Assembly (NCBI RefSeq): GCF_050948175.1
Contig: NC_135205.1
Span: forward strand, 4,501,795-4,565,794
Origin: Xylocopa sonorina
Taxonomy: Eukaryota > Arthropoda > Insecta > Hymenoptera > Apidae
Length of the DNA stretch: 64,000 nucleotides
Reading direction: 5' to 3'
A program made the position numbers and the translations under genes. The stretch's first letter is position 1. Every line of letters starts with the position of its first letter. The notes below the pieces were generated by a model. The model saw only the letters and a list, made by a program, of their open reading frames with translations. It did no database searches and had not been told where the DNA came from. Of the stretch, positions 51,461-61,625 are shown piece by piece.

Positions 51461-52420
51461 ATCGACCCGCGATAAAGCTGTATTAAACTCGTAACGCGGA
51501 TACAGGAAATGTAAAGCGATCGAAATAACATCTGATCGTGAATCGATGGCACGAATCGTGGTCGAGCCGGTAGAAAAATTAGTCGGGTCTCCTCAGACTT
51601 TCTCCAAGCGAGGCGAGGTTGTATCCGCTTGTTCCGCTCGAATCGTTAGCATTCGAGTTCCCTATCGGTTTATCGGTACCAAGCGATAGCCTTGAACAGG
51701 TTTAGGGAGCGGGTCGATTAGCATATTACCACCTGTCTTTCCTCTCGCTCCAGGGTGGGTCTATCGGCCTCTTACGAGCCACGTCCGGTTTATCCTTCGC
51801 GTGGTAGATAAGTCGCCGTTTATCTCGTGCCCACCAACCCCGCGGAATTTATTACAGCCTCGAAACGCCCGCGAATTCGCGAACGGTTACCGCTAAACCA
51901 CCCCCGATAACGTTCGTACGTACTCGCGCCACTGCTGAAATAATAAGCGAGCGGATACGCGCCTCGTCTGTTTACCCTTTCGCGCGGTTTCGAGATACGA
52001 CTGTTCCTTTGAGCGGATTTTTTCCAGCCCCCTTTTCGTGAGGGGGATGCAGAGCGGTTGCGAATGCGAACCTTCCCTCGTGGTATATACATTAATGCCT
52101 GCTTTGCTGGAGAACCGAGGCGAACAGAGATACGAAATTGTTTGCGTTATTTTTGTAAATATTTCGCATCTACTCATTATTATTCATTTTTCTCGTGAAA
52201 CGTAACATGTGAAATCGATTGGAAGATTTTTCAGTAGTCGCATTGAGGACGCGGTTCTTTGATGTAGCATTTTTCGTACCACATTATAAGACTGCTTTCA
52301 TATAAATATATAAATATTGCAGTCTCGAAATATAGAGACGTTTGAAGCGCGTTGTTTTCGTTTTGCTGCGAATGAAAGAGAGAAGGAATGAAAAGAAAGA
52401 GGAAGAACGTTTCGTCTTGG
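51461..52420. other. non-coding stretch between two tandem arrays
   Basis: Unique CpG-rich sequence with overlapping minus-strand frames at 51820-52177 and no recognisable domain. The right end (52190-52340) is AT-rich. Confidence 0.4.
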
Positions 52421-53003
52421 GCCTGCTAGTGGACTCATCAGTAGATTACCTAGCAGGCACTGCCTTAGACGCTGGGATGTTAGAGACAGGTCAGAAGTTG
52501 TATATATTTTGCACTTTCGAGAAACTGTAAGCGATGATATCTCACTAGTGACAAGTGTCGAGAGACCATCACACGTTTAATTTATTTTCTCGAGATACTA
52601 TTCACAAAAAGACTTTATGTCTCAGCAGTAGGTTACCTAGCAGGCACTGCCTTAGACGCTGGGATGTTAGAGACAGGTCAGAAGTTGTATATATTTTGCA
52701 CTTTCGAGAAACTGTAAGCGATGATATCTCACTAGTGACAAGTGTCGAGAGACCATCACACGTTTAATTTATTTTTTCGAGATACTATTCACAAAAAGAC
52801 TTTATGTCTCAGCAGTAGGTTATCTAGCAGGCCCTGCCTTAGACGCTGGGATGTTAGAGACAGGTCAGAAGTTGTATATATTTTGCACTTTCGAGAAACT
52901 GTAAGCGATGATATCTCACTAATGACAAGTGTCGAGAGACCATCACACGTTTAATTTATTTTTTCGAGATACTGTTCACAAGAAGACTTTATGTCTCAGC
53001 GAG
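52421..53003. repeat. tandem array, about three copies of a 187-bp unit
   Basis: TAGCAGGC or a one-base variant recurs at 52451, 52638 and 52825, giving an exact 187-bp period twice. A partial fourth start ends in GAGCAGG near 53003. Copies differ at only a few positions (for example TTTTCTCGAG/TTTTTTCGAG and CACTAGTGA/CACTAATGA), so the expansion is recent. Copies 1 and 2 carry the palindrome TCACTAGTGA. The left boundary carries a perfect 9-bp inverted repeat, GCCTGCTAG (52421-52429) and CTAGCAGGC (52450-52458). Each unit has an open frame in a different phase because 187 is not divisible by three. Confidence 0.95.
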
Positions 53004-54784
53004 CAGGAACTGAACAGACATGCCCTATATGTCAGAAAGGGCGATGAACAAGAAGAGACGAGGAAGAACCACGGATCCAGCGTCTTTGGCAAAGTTCTCG
53101 AGGAAATCTGCCGTGCGATAGAATTTTGATTAAGCGGCGTGCAGCGACGTATCCCGCATAAAGTCGCGGTTGGGATTATTGAAGAAGCAACGGTGTCTCG
53201 CGGTGCCTCGCGCGATAAGCGGGAACAAGCTCGCGGGAATAACTCTCTTTCGACGTTTTTCGAGGGGGATCATTAGTCTTGGAACGTCGCCCCGGTTTGC
53301 CTTGGGTTATCAATCATGCCGCGCGTGCGGCAAATATTCTAGCGGGCGATCGTACCAGGCGATACGTACCATCTGAATTAATAGCCTACTAGCATCCTGG
53401 TAAATGGCGCTGGCCAGAGTACGAGTTTGATTGGGCCTCGAAACGGCGCCGATACAAATTACCCCTGCTTCTGGTTATTCTACGCGTGATCGTTCAATTA
53501 ACCTTTCGCGGGTTGTTTAAACAATCGCCACCTCGTCGACGATGGCCTTGGTTCGATTCTCACTCGTCCACGAGCATGAAAATGTCACGCGTTCCATAAA
53601 TTCGTCCTCTCTATTAATACTTAACGATCTACGAGGGATTATTAGGTAAGTAGTTACGCGGAGTGTAGTTACACGTTATTCTGATCATTTATTGATTGAT
53701 AGTCTCGAGGCAGCGCAAGTTTCCGATGGAGGGTCAACTCTGTTACCAGCTTAAACGCGAAAGCCGTGAAGTTTGCTAAGAAGCTTGTTTGCAGTCTATC
53801 GTATTACGTCTCATCTGATTACCATTGTTTGTAGTAATAATAATTGTCGATTTCTACGGATTTTGTACTCAGACGCGGATAAAATTGCATCCTCTGTTCA
53901 AATTCTTTTAAGAATTCTCCGAGTATAGAGAAAAGTACGATCGAGTCGAAGAAGGACGAGGGACCGCGACAGGGTGGAACTACCCCCAAGAAACTGTCAC
54001 GTAAATTCTGCTCGCATACTCGATCGGCTACGTGTCTCATCTATCTCCGTTTCAATCTTCGTACACGGTGCAGTCCTCGTATAAAGGCTAAATAAACGGA
54101 CGCTTAAGCGAATCCAGCGTCTTCCATCAAACGCGAGTCCAGGACATTCCAACGATTCCAAGGGAGTACGGAATGCCGCGTGCGTGTACGCGTCTTTAAT
54201 TGTCAGGGTTGAAACGAATGAATTACCAATCGAAGGGGGATCGAGAAGGGGATAGGACGCGATTCTTCTTGATTCCTCTGACTCTTCTTTTTGCGGAAGA
54301 TCGCGCACGCTTGTAGCGAAGGGAGCAAGTGTACTTGTTACACTGATCATTTTTAAAGTTAGAAAGCAATAAAATTGTGCAGTAAACATTTATATATATC
54401 TTGAAAGAAATTTAGAAGAAATAAAATATCAAATCTTTGATAGAATTCTTGAATTTAGTCGACGACTGTTTGATAATTTTATGATATCATGTCTGGGATG
54501 TAAGATAAAAAATCAGTAGAGGTTAGAGACATCGAAAGAAATAATTTCATGGACTTCTAAGCGCGTGTCATCCTCAGTAATTTTTTCTGCCAACTGTGCG
54601 ATGGTATCCAAACAGTCATCGATAATGTTCGCGAGTAAACGTGAGTGGTTACCGCGTAACCCTGCAGTGAAGTGAAATTAGCTTATCGAAATTGATTCAG
54701 ACTCGCGGATCTGTTTAAAAGCCGGTTGATCCCATCCCTAAGCGTCCGCTAATGTCAGCCCATCGATAGAGGCCCGGCGATAGT
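53004..54784. other. non-coding stretch, no gene recognised
   Basis: Two overlapping minus-strand frames at 53819-54040 (73 codons, ATG) and 53997-54389 (130 codons) were inspected. The first has a fairly natural composition near its C-terminus (KEFEQRMQFYPRL) but no recognisable family. The stretch 54350-54560 is AT-rich. No RNA gene was seen. Confidence 0.4.
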
Positions 54785-54819
54785 CTTAAGATTCCTTAAT
54801 TAAACGATCTGACAGCTAC
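54785..54819. repeat. dispersed repeat pair 1, copy B (TTAATTAA-centred)
   Basis: Second copy of the segment at 49814-49848, in the same orientation and about 4.97 kb away. The TTAATTAA core is at 54796-54803. See copy A for the comparison. Confidence 0.7.
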
Positions 54820-55190
54820 ATTACTAAGATCCCCGGCTATCGTCCGGCTGGATCTTCAGCGCGGAGGGCAAAAAGGATCGAGCCGTCCTTTTTCTCGCTC
54901 CCGTGAATCGGCTGTCCGAGCAGCAGGCGATTTCTGTCCCGCTGTACCACTTGTTCCCGGGTCCCCTTTTAAATCCTCTCGCGACCGTCCGACCAGCGGC
55001 TTCTTTTGATGGGTTTCTTCAAACCGTGATCCCAGGCGATACGACGCGTTATTGTGGGAATTGCTGCGAGAAGAACCGCGAACTGTTACCGTTTTATTGT
55101 TTCCTGGATGACGAGCGGATTCTTCGATTTTATGCTCGACGATTTTGGTGGTTAATGAACAGGTTCGAGCGAGACACGATGAAGGGGAAG

Positions 55191-55710
55191 ATAATTTTAA
55201 TGGGACCAGCGTTCCTGGCCAATGACTATGTCCAACGCTTTAATCGCGAATTATTTCTCCATCTTGTACGTTCGACTGTTAAAATTTTGCTGTACATTCG
55301 TAACGAGACTCTTAACGATCAATGAAAATCTGAATAAACCGTAAAGATTGTTGAATTATTTGACAATATGAGAGGGCGCAAACTACCCTTTGCAACATTA
55401 TTCGAAACACCCCAATAATTTTTAACATAGCTTGAACAGACAATTTTTTAATAGGACCAGTGTTTCTGGCCAATGACTATGTTCAACGCTTTAATTGTGA
55501 ATTATTTCTTCGTCTTGTACGTTTGAATGTTAAAATTTTGCTGTACATGCATAACGAAACTCTTAAAGATCAACGAAAATTTGAATAAATCGTATAGATT
55601 TTCGAATAATTAGCGCGTCCAAACTTCGATACGAGGGGGTGAAAACTACCCTGCGTAACGTCGATCGAAACACCTCAATAATTTTGAACACAGCTTAAAT
55701 AAAGAATTTT
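55191..55710. repeat. tandem duplication, two copies of a 251-bp unit
   Basis: Copy 1 starts near 55191 and copy 2 near 55442, exemplified by GGACCAGCGTTCCTGGCC at 55203 and its variant at 55454. Shared blocks include GGCCAATGACTATGT, TTAAAATTTTGCTGTACAT and AACTACCC. The copies differ by many substitutions, so this is older than the 187-bp array. The + frame 54903-55325 runs into copy 1 (FLANDYVQRFNREL), but the second copy does not keep it intact, so a coding reading is not supported. Confidence 0.93.
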
Positions 55711-58332
55711 GACGATCGCATCGAAGACACTCAACGCAAATGTAATTCGATTAGGCTCGCTCGCGAGTCTCGAACTGGAGAACCAGCTCGCGCACTTATC
55801 AGCGAGGAGACGGTCGCGTACCTGCACGGCAAAACGAACGACGCCCTTATTTACGTCTCATTAAGTATCCCGAACGGTCGAGTCGAGATAACGAGCAAAA
55901 ACGGATTAATAAACCGTCCGTTGGCGCGCCGTCGAGCGTTCCTCCCGTATCGTCCCGTTAATTATGAGAAATTAATTCCTTTTTACCGCCGTCGCGACGC
56001 GGCCCGCACGAACGGACTGTCGTCCAGCGGCGATCAACTTTTTCGATCGCGTCGCATCGAAAACGAGTTCGATCGAGGGGGTACGAGTGCCAATAAAGAC
56101 AGAGGGAAAGCCAATCGTCGCGGTAATAGGAATATATCGTCAACTATTTTATTTCGACGCTCGACCGCGTCGGAATCGCGAAACGCGTGCCGCTGGAACG
56201 CAGTTAATAGGCTCGTCCTTTGGCTTTTTTCGTTTTATCGTGGTCGAAACAATGAAACGATCAACGTGCACCGAGCGACGCTGACAACGGACATGAACGG
56301 AAAGGGGTAGAGAAACGAACGACGCGAGGGATAAAAATTGTTTACCCACCTTTTACATCCAGTTACAGTGGTCCATCGTTTCGATATTTCTCGTCGCATA
56401 TTTTAATTGTCACTTTAGAATCCAATTGGCGCGCGACAACTCGTCACACTATCGATTGAGGGATGTTGGATAGACGCGATGCGGCCAGTGTGTTTCACGC
56501 GTCGAGGATAAAGCGTGCGAGGGTGAATTTTTGGAAGACTGAGGGAAGGTCGTTTGGAGCTTTGCGTTTGAATTACAGCAAGGCGTCGTTCGAGACGTGG
56601 AACCTTCTTTCTAGTTACTCTCTATATCGTTTAATCTGATTCTAAAAATGAACAGTGAGGGATGAAATTTATTAATCTACTTCGCATACCATCAGCTATT
56701 CTTCCAAATAAATTTCAATTCAGTCAAAACGAACCAATGGTAGCAAGATTTCCACTCAGTCTCTCGAAAAGAAGCAAGTGTCTCCTTTAGTTCGCGAGAG
56801 ACAGAAAGAAAAAAAACTATTCGCGATAAAGAAACGCGTTAAAGTTGGACGTACGAGCAAAACGGAGCGTGTTTTCCGTGAGTTTTTCGCAGTGACGTTG
56901 AGTTACCGCTCGCGGTCGCGGGAAGTTGGTAAAACATCATATCGGAACCGGCCAGTTGGCTGATTTCTGCGGAAATCGCGGAATCTTTCCGGTATTAAAT
57001 CGAAGCACGTTTCTTATCACGCGCAGCATATTCACCGACGTTCCAGCGAGCGGGCGCGTCTGCCGAGCCAGCAGCTAGTTCTCGCACGAAAACAGATCCC
57101 GCGACACCATTTTTCGAAGCCCATTCTTCTGGGTCCCGCGATCCTGCTATCTCTCGCGAGGACGCGAGACGACCGTATCGCGAGACGCACGCGCCCTTCC
57201 GCGTCCGATCTCCTTCCTTGGCTCGTGGAAAATTCGAAACGCGTAAACAATTCCAACCCTTCCCTCTCTGGCGAGACGAGCACACCAAGCTGCACCCTCG
57301 AATCCTTGGCTGAAGTCGAGGGCATTAGCTCGAGTATTTACGAGCGTTCTACCGTTGCGTGAACTTATCGATGGCGAACGGATGGAGTTGTTGAATGCGC
57401 TTGGAATCCTCTCTTGGATTTTCTTCGCGTCGTATTTCTTTCTTCGTTCTCCTGGCGAGAGTAGATTCTATTCTGCGATTGTTGCGCGCAGAAATGGGAC
57501 GAAGCGCGAGGCGTTTGGAATTCGTGGGTATTTAAGATGTTATTTATCGTGTTAGTTTATTTAAATAGAATGGTGTTCCTTTTCGCCACGCGTGAGGTCT
57601 CGTATTCAATAATTCCGGTGCCCAATAGCAAAGTGATTAAAACTACCCGCAACCGACAATCTCGAACACGTCGTCCCGTGTAATTACCGGCTCGGCCATA
57701 AATCATTCCGCTCGCGTCAGCGCCGTTTCACTCGTTAAACACACAAACCGTGCCCCTCGTCGAACATACCACGGTCGAGGGAATCGTTCGCCCTACCAAT
57801 AATCACGCGCGATCTTACGCCTCCGTGTCCGTTCACGAATGGACCAGCGGCGCTTTCGTACATCCCCGCGCCAAACGAGACCCGTAACCTTCCCCGAATT
57901 TTTTGTTCCTCGCGTGCCCGCGGGCTGTATACACTGCCAGTCAAAAGTTAATCGCCGATTGTGCGTCGAGATTAAAAAAAATTTTGAAAAACGAGGGTAT
58001 CCTCCGTCGACTTACGACTAACTTGATTACTGACTTGAGTTTCTCGAGAAAACCACAACGAGCGACTGATCCGAGGTCGAAATGAGTTTAGACACAGCCC
58101 ACCTGGTATCTCAGTTAAACGATTTCAAATTTTCGTCCCGTAATGTACATAAAAAACGTGTCACGCCTATCGTCCATCTCGACGTGAAACTGGTCCTCCT
58201 GATCTAGGCTTCGAACACGAAACTACCGTCCGCGTAGCTAATCTGACCTGGAAACCGGTCTAACGAGCGCGTGTAAACATAATCGTTGGATGATTGGCGG
58301 GCTACGAGGTGTTTGAAGGGGGTTGCATAGGC
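55711..58332. other. non-coding stretch, no gene recognised
   Basis: Frames at 55921-56310 (+), 56995-57325 (minus, two overlapping) and 57735-57944 (-) have no recognisable domain. A short segment at about 57638-57669 (AAAACTACCC, then TCGAACAC) resembles the right part of the 251-bp units at 55393-55425 and 55644-55676. It may be a divergent third copy of that family. Confidence 0.4.
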
Positions 58333-58724
58333 GGTCGCTTATGAATTTGCTCTTCTCTCCTCTAATTCTCTAGTTTGCATTCTTCTCTGTATCTTCGACT
58401 TGCTGTCATCAAAGAAAAAAGTAGCGACGTGCGACGCCTCTCGTTCATCCCCTACGCGACGCGTCTCGAGCAACCCCTGCGTTCGAACCAGAGTTCACGA
58501 TAAAATAACAGAATAATTTTCCAAATGACGATTGCTTATGAATTCGCTCTTTCCTCTTTACTGATCCCACAGCTCATGTTCTTTTCTACATCTTCGCACT
58601 GTCATTCAAGAAAAAAAGTAGCAACGCACGATGCCCACCTTTTCTCGTTCATCCCCTTCGCGACGCGTCTCGAGCAACCCCTGCGTACGAACCAGAGTCC
58701 ACGATAAAATAACAGAATAATCCT
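58333..58724. repeat. tandem duplication, two copies of a 197-bp unit
   Basis: CTTATGAATT at 58338 and 58535 marks the period. Both copies contain CTTCG.CT, AAGAAAAAAGTAGC, GCGACGCGTCTCGAGCAACC and ACGATAAAATAACAGAATAA. Differences are scattered substitutions plus a few small indels. The unit is unrelated by eye to the neighbouring arrays. Confidence 0.93.
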
Positions 58725-58767
58725 CCGTTATATCGATGGGACCCGACTAGGCAAAGACCGCCGTCGT

Positions 58768-58812
58768 ATTCAATTCTACGGGATCTCGTATCATCTGATA
58801 CACATTTAATCC
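58768..58812. repeat. dispersed repeat pair 2, copy A (E-box between GATA-like halves)
   Basis: A 45-base segment from ATTCAATTCTACGGGATCTC to TTAATCC is matched at 42 of 45 positions by 61036-61080. All three differences are transitions. The core GTATCATCTGATAC (58788-58801) is an inverted repeat around an E-box CATCTG, so TATC and GATA sit symmetrically on either side. This is a plausible composite transcription-factor site. The function is an inference. Confidence 0.75.
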
Positions 58813-60553
58813 AGAGGGGGTGGAACGGCGAGCTCGCCCGCCGTCGAGAGTACGACCTCGTCGTCTGCGTTCGAATCGAATCCGCGGTGGGATCGTCCGA
58901 GGGGGCGGCAGAGAAAGAGGTGAAACAAGTACGTACATTGGATCGGAGGGTAACCCAGCTGAGGGCGGTCCAATAACGTTACCTTCGAGAGCTTCCAGCG
59001 TCTAATGAGCCGAAAAGTTCGACGGCTCGTGGCGGAGAGGGTGCGTTCCGTCGATAAAAACGACTGGTCACTTGTCTGGGATTATGTGGCTGGGCCTCTC
59101 GTGTCTGGACGGTGATTTGGGTTTGGGTTCTCTTTTCTTCGAGTTAATCCCTTTGATCGGTGACGCGGGGCCTGCGATGGCTCGCGGAGGGTGGTTTTAG
59201 TGTTTCATCGAATCGTACTCGATGGTCGCTCGATTGAAACGTGGAGTGGTCGTGTTTCGTGGCAATGGCGGGGTTGATGAGTGTAATAATGTGGAAATTG
59301 ATGGAATTTAGATGAACTTGTTGGTACTTTTAATCTTGATTTATCGATTGTTTCGTAGCGAAGGATTTCCAAACATTTTATTAGGGTTATAATTAACGGA
59401 AATGGATTCTTTGAACAGGAATTGAAGCGTAACTTTTAGAATACAGAGGGGCGTTTTGTGGATCCCTCTCTTTCGAGGGAATTAATTATTTTCGTATTAC
59501 GGTTAAATTCCATCGTTATAAATGTGCGCGAACGGAGGTGGGAATAAGCAACGGAGGTGGGAAGTTTCGGAAAGCTTTCGACGTGAGGAATTTCTGCTTC
59601 CCGTTTACCATGGAACGCAATCTCTGCGTTGATCTAATACCACTTTTCATCGCACGGTAGCATTATATCGTACGTTGGGGGTTGCGAAAATTGTTAGAAG
59701 AATCTAGGTTTCCCCAGATCGAGAGCGATACACGTGTCATCGTTTCGAAACCTATTGGAAAGTTTGCACAGATCGTCTTCGCGCATTTTACACGCAAAAG
59801 GAAGCCTGAAATTATGCATTAAAATTTATACCTGCCGCATAGCTGGTAATTTAAACATTTCAATTCTCTCGTCGAACAAACATGTACAGCGTGTCTCTGT
59901 TTTCGCACACGGTATATCCCAATGTCCGCACGGTCTCAATGGCAATTAACAAAGTTTTTGTATCTTCTTCCCAGGCAATTGTCATTTTTCGTTAACACGC
60001 GAGTTTTCTGATAAAACAGAGAGAGAGTTGGATCGTTTATGTGCTCGCGTTGTTCGAGCACTGTTTATTCGCGCGGGAATATTCATGAAAACAAGCGGAA
60101 TAATAGCGTGTAAAAAAAGCGGGGGAAATAAAAAAATGAAGGGAAAAATATACGGTTGATTATATTGTACCAGCCGCGTCACGCAGGTTTCATATTTCTC
60201 TGTTATTCTTCATCCGTCGCGGCAACGTAAATACCTCCGTAACGCGTTCGTCGTAATCCCATCCTGTACATACGTGTACGTACGTATTTTCACTCCATTC
60301 GGTACGATCATCGGCTGTGGAACTGAAATTTTTCCGTCGCCCGTATAATCGTTAAATAACCGGTGGCTCGTTCAACGGAGACGCCGTTATTTCTCACGGC
60401 ATAATCAAAAACCGACCCCCCCTCGGCACCTGTCGTTTATTAGCCGTCGTCGATTCATCGATTCTCGCATTTTCCGTGGGAATTATGCTCGCGCCATTCA
60501 GAGGAGCTTATAGGACAGGTTGAAAGAAACGAACAAAGCTCTCGCGAACGGGC
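58813..60553. other. non-coding stretch, no gene recognised
   Basis: Unique sequence between the two copies of dispersed pair 2. A short direct repeat AACGGAGGTGGGAA occurs twice at about 59532-59562. Frames are short and unrecognised. Confidence 0.45.
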
Positions 60554-60820
60554 TCAAAAATCATTGATATTCTGGCAATCACTTTTTGCAGCCATTTGCA
60601 GGATATGGTATATCGTACCATTTATGTCGTTATCACGAACGTACGATTCCGGTAAATTGTTGAGAGTTCCCAGGCGAACGTCAAATGTACTCGAATGAAT
60701 CCTGCGTTGCCTTTTTTTCATCGACGTTATGCAATGTGAAATAATATTTACCAGAAGATCATCATGAAACTTATTACTGGTGACTTTTACCACACTGTAT
60801 ACTCGTGAGAAATATTTAAT
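60554..60820 (-). other. protein-like open frame, exon candidate (unidentified)
   Basis: On the minus strand 88 codons are open between a TGA at 60821-60823 and the TGA after NINDF. The composition is natural for a soluble protein: balanced Asp, Asn, Lys, Ile and Leu, with a basic patch MKKRQRR in the middle. It lacks the Arg/Ser excess of chance frames here. A plausible acceptor (TTTCTCACGAGTATACAG) precedes the GTG at 60793, and GTAAATATT at about 60755 is donor-like. The family is not recognised, and no neighbouring exon could be assigned. It could be an exon, a pseudogene fragment or chance. Confidence 0.15.
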
Positions 60821-61035
60821 TCATTATTTCTTGCTCGTCTCCTCGCGAGTGCTGTACAATCGCGAGATTCGATAAGTAACCCTCTCGAATTATTCTCCAT
60901 TCGTAAATTTCAAATTATTCCCCGGCTCGTTAGTGACCCGCCCGTCGAACGTTAACGAGGATCCTCGCGGAAGCTAAATAGAAAATAGAAGCACGGCAGG
61001 ATCCACGGTAATAATCCGTCAACCGCCATTGGCAC

Positions 61036-61080
61036 ATTCAATTCCACGGGATCTCGTATCATCTGATATACACTTAATCC
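61036..61080. repeat. dispersed repeat pair 2, copy B (E-box between GATA-like halves)
   Basis: Second copy of 58768-58812 in the same orientation, 2.27 kb to the right. The core GTATCATCTGATAT spans 61056-61069 with the E-box CATCTG at 61060-61065. The 12-base string TAGGCAAAGACC also occurs near both copies (58748 and 61207), but at different distances. Confidence 0.75.
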
Positions 61081-61165
61081 TTCGAGTGGAACAGTGACTG
61101 AGCCACCGATTCCGTTGAATTGCGAGGAAAGACAGAGAGTTGGTACGGTACATACCTATAGGTGT

Positions 61166-61206
61166 CTATGTATCTATATATATATACATATATATATACA
61201 TACGTA
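61166..61206. repeat. (TA)n / (CATA)n microsatellite
   Basis: About 40 bases of TA- and TACATA-type repeat. Minus-strand frames crossing it encode Tyr/Ile/Met repeats and are artefacts. Confidence 0.9.
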
Positions 61207-61249
61207 TAGGCAAAGACCAACGGCACCGATAAGGCGAGCCAAAGACGGT

Positions 61250-61584
61250 TGAATATGGGACTTGGATGGAAAGGATAGAAACAGGTAGAACGTGAAACCG
61301 AGAAATCGGTAACCGAGATCGCGGGACGAAGACGGAAGGGGTTGAAATAGAAGGGTCGACTGGAGGAGAAGCGAGAGAGGTAGAGAGAAATGGGGATGGA
61401 TAAGTCGCGTGAAAGAGGAGAGACGGAAACGTGGAAACGAAGACGGATGCACTGGTGGAAGGGGGTTGAAAGAGGGCAGCGAGGACGGAGGGACGAGGAT
61501 CCTCCAATAACAGTCGCCCTCGTATTTCCTTCCATCCGGAGCCGAAGGAAACTCACGTCGCTGAAACGGAATCTCAATCCTAAG

Positions 61585-61587
<3 letters not shown>
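61250..61587. repeat. purine-rich tract leading into a GA microsatellite
   Basis: The + strand is strongly purine-rich for about 330 bases (GGAGAGACGG-type words) before the perfect GA repeat. Minus-strand frames of 113 to 194 codons here (61074-61740) are Ser/Pro/Leu-rich low-complexity readings of this tract. I do not regard them as genes. Confidence 0.6.

Positions 61588-61620
<33 letters not shown>
61588..61620. repeat. (AG)n microsatellite
   Basis: About 16 uninterrupted AG units at the right end of the purine tract. Confidence 0.95.

Positions 61621-61625
<5 letters not shown>

Noticed and set aside
52555..53129. Repeated 66-70 codon + frames (MSRDHHTFNLF...) as a coding tandem repeat
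   Set aside because: The 187-bp period is not a multiple of three, so each frame is an independent reading of the same repeat unit and the frames do not join.
53540..53575. B-box-like GGTTCGATTCTC suggesting a tRNA
   Set aside because: No A box, acceptor stem or anticodon arm could be folded upstream.
54903..55325. 140-codon + frame ending in the 251-bp repeat
   Set aside because: The matching frame is not preserved in the second repeat copy, so there is no sign of selection on a protein.
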